19,493 bases of DNA, from positions 1 through 19,493 of the forward strand of contig JANMXS010000077.1 in assembly GCA_031394335.1 (NCBI GenBank), written 5' to 3'. A program made the translations under genes and the position numbers. This DNA is from UKL13-2 sp031394335. Lineage in GTDB: Bacteria; Pseudomonadota; Gammaproteobacteria; Burkholderiales; Usitatibacteraceae. The notes beneath the pieces are model-generated. The model saw only the letters and a list, made by a program, of their open reading frames with translations, had not been told where the DNA came from and did not search any database. Positions 8,331 to 14,251 of this stretch are shown here, one piece after another. Position 1 is the first letter of the stretch. The number at the start of each line of letters is the position of its first letter.

Positions 8331-8349
8331 TGGTATCGTATCGATACCA
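8331..8349. promoter_or_regulatory. Perfect 19-bp dyad, candidate MarR operator copy 3
   Basis: TGGTATCG-TAT-CGATACCA is a perfect inverted repeat with 8-bp half-sites and a 3-bp centre. It lies 309 bp upstream of the histone-like gene and just upstream of a TTGACA -35-like element. It is the best-formed of three copies in the window; the other two lie in front of the MarR gene. The dyad is directly visible. Regulator identity is inferred. Confidence 0.6.
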
Positions 8350-8485
8350 TTTGCAATCGGGCGTATGCAAATAATCACTCTTGACACCTACATAAAGTGG
8401 TGTTCAAAAAAAATTCTGTAATAGAATCCGCTTCACCAAGTGCTCGCGATGTTCTTCAAACATTTGGTTTCTTGTGCAGATGTTT

Positions 8486-8520
8486 GCGAAACAACCGCGA
8501 GCGGAGTGAGGTTGTTTTGC
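8486..8520 (+). promoter_or_regulatory. Stem-loop in the leader of the histone-like gene
   Basis: GCGAAACAACC (8486-8496) pairs with GGTTGTTTTGC (8510-8520), with 10 of 11 positions Watson-Crick and the other G-U, across a 13-nt purine-rich loop (GCGAGCGGAGTGA). A weaker AAACAT/ATGTTT stem (8458-8463 with 8480-8485) sits directly upstream. The T run in the 3' arm could make it a weak terminator or attenuator. Alternatively it may be a stabilising 5' leader structure or part of a small RNA. Confidence 0.4.
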
Positions 8521-8657
8521 CATTCTTGCAGTACGGCATTCGCCATCGCTCGATCGTTCGCATGTCTGAACTGATTCATTGGTAGTGCGGCAAAGTCGTT
8601 GATGTCCGCCGTGCGCAATATCAAGCAATTCGGTCCAACCATCGAAAGGAGTTGATC

Positions 8658-9083
8658 ATGGCAACAGCCAAGAAAAAGCCGGCAGCTAAGAAAGTCGCAA
8701 AAAAGCCGGCAGCAAAGAAACCCGCTGCTAAAAAAGTAGCGAAGAAGCCGGTAGCTAAAAAAGCTGCAAAGAAGCCCGCCGCTAAAAAAGCAGCCAAGAA
8801 GCCCGCTGCCAAAAAAGCTGCGAAAAAGCCTGCCGCTAAAAAAGCAGCCAAGAAGCCCGCTGCCAAAAAAGCTGCGAAAAAGCCCGCTGCGAAAAAGAAG
8901 GTAGCCAAGAAGCCTGCTGCCAAAAAAGCTGCGAAAAAGAAGGCTGCCAAAAAACCTGCTGCCAAAAAAGCTGCCAAGAAGCCTGCTGCCAAAAAAGCTG
9001 CCCCAAAAAAGAAGGCAGCTGCTCCCCGGCCCGCGCCGATGGTCACCCCGGTGATCACGCCGCTTATCAAGCCGATGGGCTAA
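8658..9083 (+). CDS. Lys/Ala/Pro-repeat histone H1-like protein (AlgP-like)
   Basis: A 141-residue, extremely basic low-complexity protein built almost wholly of KPAAKKAAK-type units of 9 residues. It ends in a less repetitive tail (PRPAPMVTPVITPLIKPMG). Proteins of this kind (AlgP/Hp1 of Pseudomonas, BpH1 of Bordetella) resemble the tail of eukaryotic histone H1 and bind DNA non-specifically in the nucleoid. I chose the ATG at 8658, with AAAGGAG 6 nt upstream; a TTG two codons earlier overlaps that Shine-Dalgarno sequence. At DNA level a 53-nt segment recurs exactly 54 bp apart (8778-8830 and 8832-8884), so the array probably changes length by slippage or recombination. Family membership rests on composition and repeat pattern, as no folded domain is present. 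The role in this organism is unknown. Confidence 0.85.
   Translation: MATAKKKPAAKKVAKKPAAKKPAAKKVAKKPVAKKAAKKPAAKKAAKKPAAKKAAKKPAAKKAAKKPAAKKAAKKPAAKKKVAKKPAAKKAAKKKAAKKPAAKKAAKKPAAKKAAPKKKAAAPRPAPMVTPVITPLIKPMG
8778..8884 (+). repeat. Exact 54-bp-period tandem repeat inside the histone-like gene
   Basis: Nucleotides 8778-8830 and 8832-8884 are identical, giving a 54-bp period equal to two 9-codon units. Shorter, diverged copies of the same unit fill the rest of the gene. Identity at silent positions points to a recent duplication rather than selection on the protein alone. Confidence 0.8.
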
Positions 9084-9112
9084 GCCGCAAGGCTTTCGCT
9101 GAACTACCGATT

Positions 9113-9154
9113 CCGGTCCGTGCGGGTGCTGAAGTTGCAAACCCGCCGGATCGG
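9113..9154 (+). terminator. Long stem-loop downstream of the histone-like gene
   Basis: CCGGTCCGTGCGGGT (9113-9127) pairs with ACCCGCCGGATCGG (9141-9154), apart from one bulged base and one G-U or mismatch, around a 13-nt loop. It lies 30 bp after the stop codon and is followed by GTTGTTATT, a modest T-rich stretch. It could be a 3'-end stabiliser or a weak terminator ahead of the hairpin at 9281. Confidence 0.4.
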
Positions 9155-9280
9155 GTTGTTATTCAAATGAAAAAATCCCCTCAGAGCCAGATTGATCGGC
9201 GCTCATCATCGCGCCCCCGCGGACCACGTCCCCGTCAAGACCGGCCCAGCCGCTAGTCACCGACGCCGCGTGTCCATCGC

Positions 9281-9313
9281 CATTTCCGCTGCGGAAATGT
9301 AAATTATTATTTT
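9281..9313 (+). terminator. Probable intrinsic terminator of the histone-like gene
   Basis: A perfect 8-bp stem, CATTTCCG (9281-9288) with CGGAAATG (9292-9299), has a 3-nt loop. It is followed on the plus strand by an A/T-rich TAAATTATTATTTT. It is placed between the histone-like gene and the convergent membrane-protein gene. The U-rich tail exists only on the plus strand. Confidence 0.5.
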
Positions 9314-9657
9314 GCCCTGAGTTGCCTAACCACTGAATAGATCGCCGCGCCCGTTAGCAAGTAAAGAATGGGTACCAGCACGATCAGGTCCAGGCGCAAC
9401 AATGGATTCGCGTCCACCCCGGTAACCATGCGCGGCATCAACGCAATCATTTGCTTCTCGTAAAAACCGAAAATCAACCAAAGCAGCCCGGCAAAAACCG
9501 GCGCTTCGCGGAAAAACGACGCGTCGAGACGACGTCCCGCCCGCAGCGTTAGCGCAAGCTGGAACGCAATGGCAGCGGCGGCAATAACCGCCCCCGCAAC
9601 CGGCCAACGCGAGATCAGCATGGCGGGGCCGAAAAATACCCATGACATCAGTTCCAT
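9307..9657 (-). CDS. Small three-helix membrane protein, function unknown
   Basis: A 116-residue hydrophobic protein that I do not recognise. Three likely membrane helices lie at about residues 16-36, 47-63 and 84-108. A basic loop (RAGRRLDASFFREAP) sits between the first two, and the C-terminus is basic (RQLRAK). The frame is open to 9699, but I chose the ATG at 9657 because AAGGA lies about 6 nt upstream and the extra 14 residues are Cys/Arg-rich and unlike a membrane protein start. It begins 10 bp after the mtgA stop on the same strand, so it is probably the last gene of an aroE-mtgA operon. An envelope-related role would fit that context but is only a guess. Confidence 0.7.
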   Translation of the reverse strand: MELMSWVFFGPAMLISRWPVAGAVIAAAAIAFQLALTLRAGRRLDASFFREAPVFAGLLWLIFGFYEKQMIALMPRMVTGVDANPLLRLDLIVLVPILYLLTGAAIYSVVRQLRAK

Positions 9658-9667
9658 CGCGCATCCT

Positions 9668-10366
9668 TCATGGCAACTGCGCCTGCGGCATGCGCTCAAG
9701 GATGATCTGTGCCTTCTTTAACAGCCACGGCGCATTGCGATTGCGGTCATAGAAACGCGGGCGTGGCACCATCGCCGCGAGCTTGGCCGCCTGCTCCGCC
9801 GTCAATTGCGCCGCCGATACGCCATAGTAGTGTCGCGCCGCCGCCTCGGCGCCGAATATACCATCGCCCCATTCGATGACGTTCAGGTAAATCTCGAAGA
9901 TTCGCTCCTTGTCGAGTACCGCTTCCATCATCAGCGTAATCAGCGCCTCCTCACCCTTGCGCAATGCACTGCGTTGCCCGGATAAAAACAGATTTTTCGC
10001 GAGCTGCTGGGAAATGGTCGAGCCGCCGGCAACGATCTTGCCTTTGCGCTGGTTTTTTTCCACGGCCTTCTGAATTCCTTCCCAGTCGAAACCCTCGTGG
10101 TCGACGAACTTGGCATCCTCGGCAACGATGATGGCGCGTTTGAGCTGGCCGGAAATCCGGCCATAGGGGACCCATTGATACTTCAATATCGCCTTCGGAT
10201 CTTTGACGCGCATGATCTCGAGACGCGCCTCCATGAACGCGGTGGTACTGGGGGCATGATCGGCCCACCACCAGAGTCTCATCAGAACATAGCCCTGGTA
10301 AGCCAGCAGCGCCACGACCAGCAGGCCGATAAGTGCGGCGAAATAGATGAAAAATTTGCGGATCAT
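9668..10366 (-). CDS. mtgA: Monofunctional peptidoglycan glycosyltransferase
   Basis: Inner-membrane enzyme that polymerises lipid II into glycan strands, without a transpeptidase domain. The 232 residues are normal for MtgA. There is one N-terminal membrane anchor (about residues 5-29). A GT51 domain follows, with motif I EDAKFVDHEGFD containing catalytic Glu83, motif II GGSTISQQLAKNLFLS (about residues 114-129), and the later KERIFEIYLNVIEWG and AARHYYG motifs. The start ATG at 10366 gives the complete anchor. It lies 22 bp after aroE on the same strand, an arrangement frequent in betaproteobacteria, and is followed closely by a small membrane-protein gene. Confidence 0.97.
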   Translation of the reverse strand: MIRKFFIYFAALIGLLVVALLAYQGYVLMRLWWWADHAPSTTAFMEARLEIMRVKDPKAILKYQWVPYGRISGQLKRAIIVAEDAKFVDHEGFDWEGIQKAVEKNQRKGKIVAGGSTISQQLAKNLFLSGQRSALRKGEEALITLMMEAVLDKERIFEIYLNVIEWGDGIFGAEAAARHYYGVSAAQLTAEQAAKLAAMVPRPRFYDRNRNAPWLLKKAQIILERMPQAQLP

Positions 10367-10388
10367 GACGAGCCTGAGCTGGCGGACG

Positions 10389-11225
10389 TTACAGGCCGCC
10401 GGCTTGCGCCTGCCGCAACATGGTCAACACCGGAGCGGTAGACGGCCTGACCCCACGCCACAGTATGAACGACTCTGCCGCCTGCTCAACCAGCATGCCG
10501 AGCCCATCTGCAGTGCGCGCACCGCTGTTGGCTGCCAGCATCAGGAACGGCGTTTGGGCCATGCCATACATCATGTCGTAAGCGAGGCAGCCTTCGGCAA
10601 AACTCGAGGCTGGCACCAGTGGCAGACTATCGCTGAGGCTCGCCGAGGTGGCATTGATGATCAGATCAAATCGCGATGCCGGCAGCGCCGCCAGCGACAG
10701 CACCCGAAAGTTGTGTGCGGTATCGTTGCCCACCAGGTGTTCAACGATGGCCTCAGCCTTGCGCAGAGTGCGATTGGTAATTGCCAGCAGCGCCGGCCCC
10801 TCATCCAGCAGGGCACCGGCGACCCCATGCGCAGCACCACCTGCGCCCAACAACAGTACGCGCTTGCCGGCAATCGCGAAGCCCAGGTTGTCGACAATAT
10901 CGCGGCATAGTCCAACGCCATCGGTGTTGTCGCCAATAATCTTCCCGCTATCGAACTTGAGCGTGTTGACGGCACCACCACGATGCGCGCGCGCGGTGCG
11001 CTCGGTCGCGAACTCAAAAGCTTCGAGCTTGAACGGCAGCGTGATGTTGGCGCCGGCCGCACCGCTGCTGCGCCACGCGTTTACGGTTTGCCGAAAGTTA
11101 TCCAGCGGTGCCAGCATTCGCTCATAGCTTAAATCCTGGCGGGTTTCACGCGCGAACGCAGCATGGATTTCTGGCGATTTCGAGTGCGCCACCGGATTCC
11201 CGATGATGGCGTAGCGATCTGTCAT
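10389..11225 (-). CDS. aroE: Shikimate dehydrogenase (NADP+)
   Basis: Cytoplasmic enzyme that reduces 3-dehydroshikimate to shikimate in the route to aromatic amino acids. The 278 residues match the family. The N-terminal NPVAHSKSP supplies the serines that bind shikimate. Catalytic Lys66 lies in NITLPFK and Asp102 in GDNTDGVG. The Rossmann loop GAGGAAHGV and the downstream NRT segment indicate NADP binding. I chose the ATG at 11225 (MTDRYAIIGNP), the standard N-terminus, instead of the frame start at 11255. It is the first gene of the probable aroE-mtgA-membrane protein operon and is divergent from glnA across a 389-bp region. Confidence 0.98.
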   Translation of the reverse strand: MTDRYAIIGNPVAHSKSPEIHAAFARETRQDLSYERMLAPLDNFRQTVNAWRSSGAAGANITLPFKLEAFEFATERTARAHRGGAVNTLKFDSGKIIGDNTDGVGLCRDIVDNLGFAIAGKRVLLLGAGGAAHGVAGALLDEGPALLAITNRTLRKAEAIVEHLVGNDTAHNFRVLSLAALPASRFDLIINATSASLSDSLPLVPASSFAEGCLAYDMMYGMAQTPFLMLAANSGARTADGLGMLVEQAAESFILWRGVRPSTAPVLTMLRQAQAGGL

Positions 11226-11363
11226 TGTTATAAAGCCTGTGGTTGAACATCGCACCGTCCACGGTCAACCAACCTGCTGGTTGCATAATCCGTTCACGTA
11301 TCCTACGGGCATGATCGCGATAGAATCAAGGTTGTTACCGCGTAATATGCCGCATTTCCACGA

Positions 11364-11380
11364 TGCACCATGTTGGTGCA
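11364..11380. promoter_or_regulatory. NtrC binding site 1 (strong)
   Basis: TGCACCATGTTGGTGCA is a perfect 17-bp dyad that fits the known NtrC consensus (GCACCA-N3-TGGTGC). It is centred about 127 bp upstream of the predicted sigma-54 start of glnA, as expected for an enhancer site. The cognate activator gene, ntrC, lies 4 kb downstream. Confidence 0.85.
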
Positions 11381-11395
11381 GTTACTATTTTTTTG

Positions 11396-11410
11396 GCCCC
11401 ATTATTGGGC
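11396..11410. promoter_or_regulatory. NtrC binding site 2 (weaker)
   Basis: GCCCCATTATTGGGC is an imperfect dyad of the NtrC type. Its centre is 31 bp (three helical turns) from site 1, almost the same spacing as the two strong enhancer sites of enterobacterial glnA. This supports cooperative binding of NtrC dimers. Confidence 0.6.
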
Positions 11411-11472
11411 ATAAAATTTGAGGTGATGACAAAATTTTACGCAATCTCAACAAGTTAACGCTGAGTATTCGG

Positions 11473-11489
11473 TGGCATGTTTTCTGCTA
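11473..11489 (+). promoter_or_regulatory. Sigma-54 promoter of glnA
   Basis: TGGCATGTTTTCTGCTA has the invariant -24 GG (11474-11475) and -12 GC (11486-11487) at the required 10-bp spacing, and is close to consensus TGGCAC-N5-TTGCT. It predicts a start near 11499 and a 5' leader of about 115 nt. Together with the upstream NtrC sites it indicates nitrogen-limitation control. Confidence 0.75.
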
Positions 11490-11614
11490 TTTAGATAATC
11501 CAATTATCACAGTCTAATTGTTTATGCCGGCATCAAGGCGTGAACTTCACCATTAACTTATAAGTTCCAGTTCAGTTCAGTTTCGTTCCGCAAAAAACTT
11601 ACCAGGAGAAAAAA

Positions 11615-13024
11615 ATGGCTGTCGCAGATGTATTGAAGATGGTGAAAGACAACGAGGTCAAGTTCGTCGACTTCCGTTTCACCGATACCAAGGGCAAAGA
11701 GCAACACGTTTCCGTGCCAATCAAGGCGTTTGGCGAAGACAAATTTACGGAAGGTCACGCCTTTGACGGCTCTTCCATCGCTGGTTGGAAAGGCATTGAA
11801 GCCTCCGACATGCTGCTGATGCCCGATGCCAACACCGCGTTTATCGATCCGTTTTTCGATGAAGCCACCCTCGTTTTATCCTGCGACGTACTCGAGCCCT
11901 CGACCGGCAAAGGCTATGACCGCGACCCGCGTTCACTGGCCAAGCGCGCCGAGGCTTACCTGAAAGCCAGCGGCATTGGCGATACTGCCTACTTCGGTCC
12001 GGAGCCCGAGTTTTTCATTTTTGACTCGGTCGAATGGAACGTCGACATGTCCGGCAGCTCGTGCAAGGTGTTTTCCGAAGAAGCCGCCTGGTCTACCGGC
12101 GAAAAATTCGAAGGCGGCAATCTCGGCCACCGTCCGCCGGTCAAGGGCGGCTATTTCCCGGTCCCGCCAGTCGATCAGTTGCAAGACATCCGCTCGGCGA
12201 TGTGCCTGGCGCTGGAAGACATGGGCGTGGAAGTTGAAGTCCACCATCATGAAGTTGCCAACGCCGGCCAGTGCGAAATCGGCACCAAGTTCTCGACGCT
12301 GACCCAGCGCGCCGACTGGACGCAGATCCTTAAATACGCCGTGCACAATGTCGCCCACAGCTACGGCAAAACCGCAACCTTCATGCCCAAGCCGATCGTT
12401 GGCGACAACGGCTCCGGCATGCACGTGCATCAGTCGGTCTGGAAAAACGGCAAAAACCTGTTTGCCGGTAACGGCTATGCCGGCCTGTCGGAATTTGCGT
12501 TGTACTACATCGGCGGCATCATCAAGCATGCACGCGCCTTGAACGCGATCACCAACCCTGGCACCAACTCGTACAAACGTCTGGTGCCCGGCTTTGAAGC
12601 GCCAGTGAAACTGGCCTACTCCGCACGCAACCGTTCGGCGTCGATCCGCATTCCGTATGTGCAATCCGACAAAGGGCGTCGCATCGAAGTCCGTTTCCCG
12701 GACCCGACCGCGAATCCGTACCTGGCCTTCGCCGCGATGTTGATGGCCGGCCTCGATGGTGTACAGAACAAGATTCATCCGGGCGACCCTTCCGACAAAA
12801 ACCTGTATGACCTGCCACCGGAAGAAGATGCAAAAATCCCAACCGTGTGCTCGTCGCTGGATCAGGCGCTTGAGCACCTGGACAAGGACCGCGAGTTCCT
12901 GACCCGAGGCGGCGTGTTCTCCAATGACATGATCGACGCTTATATCGAACTCAAGATGCAGGAAGTAACGCGCTTCCGCATGACCACGCATCCAATTGAA
13001 TTCGATATGTACTACTCGTCCTGA
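11615..13024 (+). CDS. glnA: Type I glutamine synthetase
   Basis: Cytoplasmic dodecameric enzyme that makes glutamine from glutamate, ammonia and ATP, the main entry of ammonia under nitrogen limitation. The 469 residues match GSI-beta. Visible signatures are FDGSSIAGWK near the N-terminus, the ATP/glutamate motif KPIVGDNGSGMHVHQS, and NRSASIRIP. The adenylylation loop KNLYDLPPEE carries Tyr398 (Tyr397 without the initiator Met), so activity should be controlled by GlnE-type adenylylation. Start ATG 11615 has AGGAG 6 nt upstream. It is transcribed from a sigma-54/NtrC promoter and closed by a strong terminator, so it is probably monocistronic despite the nearby ntrBC. Confidence 0.99.
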   Translation: MAVADVLKMVKDNEVKFVDFRFTDTKGKEQHVSVPIKAFGEDKFTEGHAFDGSSIAGWKGIEASDMLLMPDANTAFIDPFFDEATLVLSCDVLEPSTGKGYDRDPRSLAKRAEAYLKASGIGDTAYFGPEPEFFIFDSVEWNVDMSGSSCKVFSEEAAWSTGEKFEGGNLGHRPPVKGGYFPVPPVDQLQDIRSAMCLALEDMGVEVEVHHHEVANAGQCEIGTKFSTLTQRADWTQILKYAVHNVAHSYGKTATFMPKPIVGDNGSGMHVHQSVWKNGKNLFAGNGYAGLSEFALYYIGGIIKHARALNAITNPGTNSYKRLVPGFEAPVKLAYSARNRSASIRIPYVQSDKGRRIEVRFPDPTANPYLAFAAMLMAGLDGVQNKIHPGDPSDKNLYDLPPEEDAKIPTVCSSLDQALEHLDKDREFLTRGGVFSNDMIDAYIELKMQEVTRFRMTTHPIEFDMYYSS

Positions 13025-13054
13025 TCCGTTTCGGCAGGACCATAAGCGCTGCAG

Positions 13055-13085
13055 GGGCGGCAATCGCAAGGTTGCCGCCCTTTTT
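13055..13085 (+). terminator. Intrinsic terminator of glnA
   Basis: GGGCGGCAA (13055-13063) pairs perfectly with TTGCCGCCC (13072-13080), with an 8-nt loop, followed by TTTTT. It lies 30 bp after the glnA stop. Confidence 0.92.
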
Positions 13086-13205
13086 CATGAACTTCTTAGT
13101 CGCATTCCAACCGGCATTGCACCTGGAATCCGCCCAATGGTGCAGTCTATTGCCGGCCATTACCATCCCTAGTGTCAACACGCAGAAAACACACAACCCA
13201 TTGAG

Positions 13206-13234
13206 TTGTAAAAGAAATTTTCCGGGCATATGCT
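13206..13234 (+). promoter_or_regulatory. Possible sigma-70 promoter of the DUF4124 gene
   Basis: TTGTAA (13206-13211) and TATGCT (13229-13234) are separated by 17 bp, about 40 bp before the start codon. A separate promoter is expected because a strong terminator lies between glnA and this gene. The hexamers are only partial matches. Confidence 0.3.
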
Positions 13235-13275
13235 CATAGACCCTTCTCCCGCTGTTGAAACGGAAGATTCCGCAT

Positions 13276-14037
13276 ATGCATCGACTTATCAAAACCACCT
13301 GTTTCGCCTTGGTCTGCATGGTATTCGTACCTTTTTACGCATACGCGCAGAGCGCGCAGATTATTTATAAGCATGTTGATGAAAACGGGCGAGTCACCTA
13401 TAGCAATTCCCCGATCAAAGGCGCCGAGCGGATGGATCTGCAACCGATTACTGTGCTCCCCTCCACGCTCCCTGCGTCGTCAACGGCAAGTGGAAACGTC
13501 GCGGTGGCGCGCGTAACAACCGTGCCACGTACGCCAAAAACAGTCGCCGTGGCCGCAATGAACGTTGCACACACGATGGCTGCCAAGCCCGCTGAAGCGT
13601 CGCTACCCGCGAAGGATGCAATCGAGACATCTGCTTCCGCAAACGCATCATTGGCCATGACCGCACCGACAGCGGCCACAGAACCGGCAAATGTCCTTGC
13701 AACACCCACCCAGGCGCGTCAGGCTGAACTGCAGCGTCGCAGTCTGCAGAACTCGCTGCTGGCCGAGCAGGAATCACTGGCCAATGCAAAAGCGGGTCTC
13801 GCCGACGAGTCCAGGAAGAGTGATTCGATTCGCGCGCTGCGCGCGTCGTTCAGCGCCGCACCCGACAAATCCGGCATCAAAAAACTGATTACCACTGAGC
13901 AGCGTGAACAGGTTGAGCATCACTTCGAGCGCATCCGCGACCTGCAGGATGAAATCACCATGCATGAAAAAAATGTGGTCGGCCTGCGCTCCCAGTTGCG
14001 CGCCGAACCTGCGGCGGGAGTGGTTGCCGTTCAATAA
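13276..14037 (+). CDS. Exported DUF4124 coiled-coil protein between glnA and ntrB
   Basis: A 253-residue predicted periplasmic protein. The signal peptide is about residues 1-24 (MHRLIKTT, hydrophobic core, cleavage after AYA). A short DUF4124 domain follows (IYKHVDENGRVTYSN...P, about residues 29-55). Next comes an Ala/Thr/Pro-rich linker (about 60-155) with low complexity. The C-terminus is heptad-like helical (about 155-245; Glu/Gln/Arg-rich, with RIRDLQDEITMHEKNVVGLRSQL at the end). The ATG at 13276, with GGAAG upstream, gives a clean signal peptide; the frame start at 13255 is a TTG inside the leader. DUF4124 proteins are common in beta- and gammaproteobacteria and have no established function. 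The glnA-DUF4124-ntrB order suggests, but does not show, a link to nitrogen control. Confidence 0.85.
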   Translation: MHRLIKTTCFALVCMVFVPFYAYAQSAQIIYKHVDENGRVTYSNSPIKGAERMDLQPITVLPSTLPASSTASGNVAVARVTTVPRTPKTVAVAAMNVAHTMAAKPAEASLPAKDAIETSASANASLAMTAPTAATEPANVLATPTQARQAELQRRSLQNSLLAEQESLANAKAGLADESRKSDSIRALRASFSAAPDKSGIKKLITTEQREQVEHHFERIRDLQDEITMHEKNVVGLRSQLRAEPAAGVVAVQ

Positions 14038-14053
14038 TCCTTATCAAAACTCC

Positions 14054-14077
14054 TTTCGATCGTTCGACTGATCGAAA
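14054..14077 (+). repeat. Perfect 8-bp hairpin before the terminator
   Basis: TTTCGATC (14054-14061) is the exact inverse of GATCGAAA (14070-14077), with an 8-nt loop, just after the DUF4124 stop. It stands directly in front of a second, terminator hairpin and may protect the 3' end of the message. Confidence 0.5.
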
Positions 14078-14081
14078 TTTG

Positions 14082-14115
14082 AACGCCGGACGCGATGAGC
14101 TTCCGGCGTTTTTTT
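14082..14115 (+). terminator. Intrinsic terminator of the DUF4124 gene
   Basis: AACGCCGGA (14082-14090) pairs perfectly with TCCGGCGTT (14102-14110), with an 11-nt loop, followed by more T residues to 14115. It separates the DUF4124 gene from ntrB. Confidence 0.9.
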
Positions 14116-14162
14116 ATGTTTCGGCCTGTTTCCCGCTTTTTTACCGCTGTTTCGTTGACGTT

Positions 14163-14192
14163 TTGTCCACAGTAAGCCGTGATGTCTACAAT
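14163..14192 (+). promoter_or_regulatory. Possible sigma-70 promoter of ntrBC
   Basis: TTGTCC (14163-14168) and TACAAT (14187-14192) are 18 bp apart, about 60 bp upstream of the ntrB start and after a strong terminator. The -10 is good and the -35 moderate. No NtrC site or sigma-54 motif was seen here. Confidence 0.4.
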
Positions 14193-14251
14193 CAAAGCTG
14201 ATCTTCAATCAGGCTGGCAAGGAACTTGCTGGTAGTAGAGTACAAGAACCC

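Larger units (their letters stand above)
8272..8657 (+). promoter_or_regulatory. 386-bp control and leader region of the histone-like gene
   Basis: Non-coding gap between lysA and the histone-like gene. It holds a perfect 19-bp dyad (8331-8349) flanked by inverted TGCAAAT (8319-8325) and ATTTGCA (8349-8355). A -35-like TTGACA (8381-8386) lies about 31 bp further on, but no good -10 sits at 17-bp spacing. An A-rich stretch (8405-8413) and a TAGAAT (8422-8427) follow. Two consecutive hairpins (8458-8485 and 8486-8520) come next, and finally a strong Shine-Dalgarno AAAGGAG (8645-8651). A 62-codon open frame at 8397-8585 lacks recognisable features and was not called. Confidence 0.5.
11226..11614 (+). 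promoter_or_regulatory. aroE/glnA divergent control region
   Basis: A 389-bp non-coding region. The half nearest glnA holds two NtrC-type sites, a sigma-54 promoter and the glnA ribosome binding site AGGAG (11604-11608). The half near aroE is less informative: I saw only a short CAACC/GGTTG inverted repeat near 11266-11283. An open frame at 11239-11421 crosses the NtrC sites and is not credible. Confidence 0.7.

Noticed and set aside
8397..8585. 62-codon plus-strand open frame upstream of the histone-like gene
   Set aside because: No Shine-Dalgarno sequence, no recognisable protein features, and it runs through two hairpins and the likely promoter/leader region.
8433..9140. Long minus-strand open frames opposite the histone-like gene (also 8621-9070)
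   Set aside because: Phe/Leu/Gly/Ser low-complexity translations are simply the reverse of the Lys/Ala repeat codons; the plus-strand gene has a good Shine-Dalgarno sequence and known family composition.
11394..11410. TGGCCCC...TTGGGC as a sigma-54 promoter
   Set aside because: GG to GC spacing is 12 rather than 10 bp; the segment fits better as a second NtrC dyad, and a correctly spaced promoter lies at 11473.
11933..13069. 378-codon minus-strand frame opposite glnA
   Set aside because: An antisense shadow of a highly conserved gene, with no start signals or domain.
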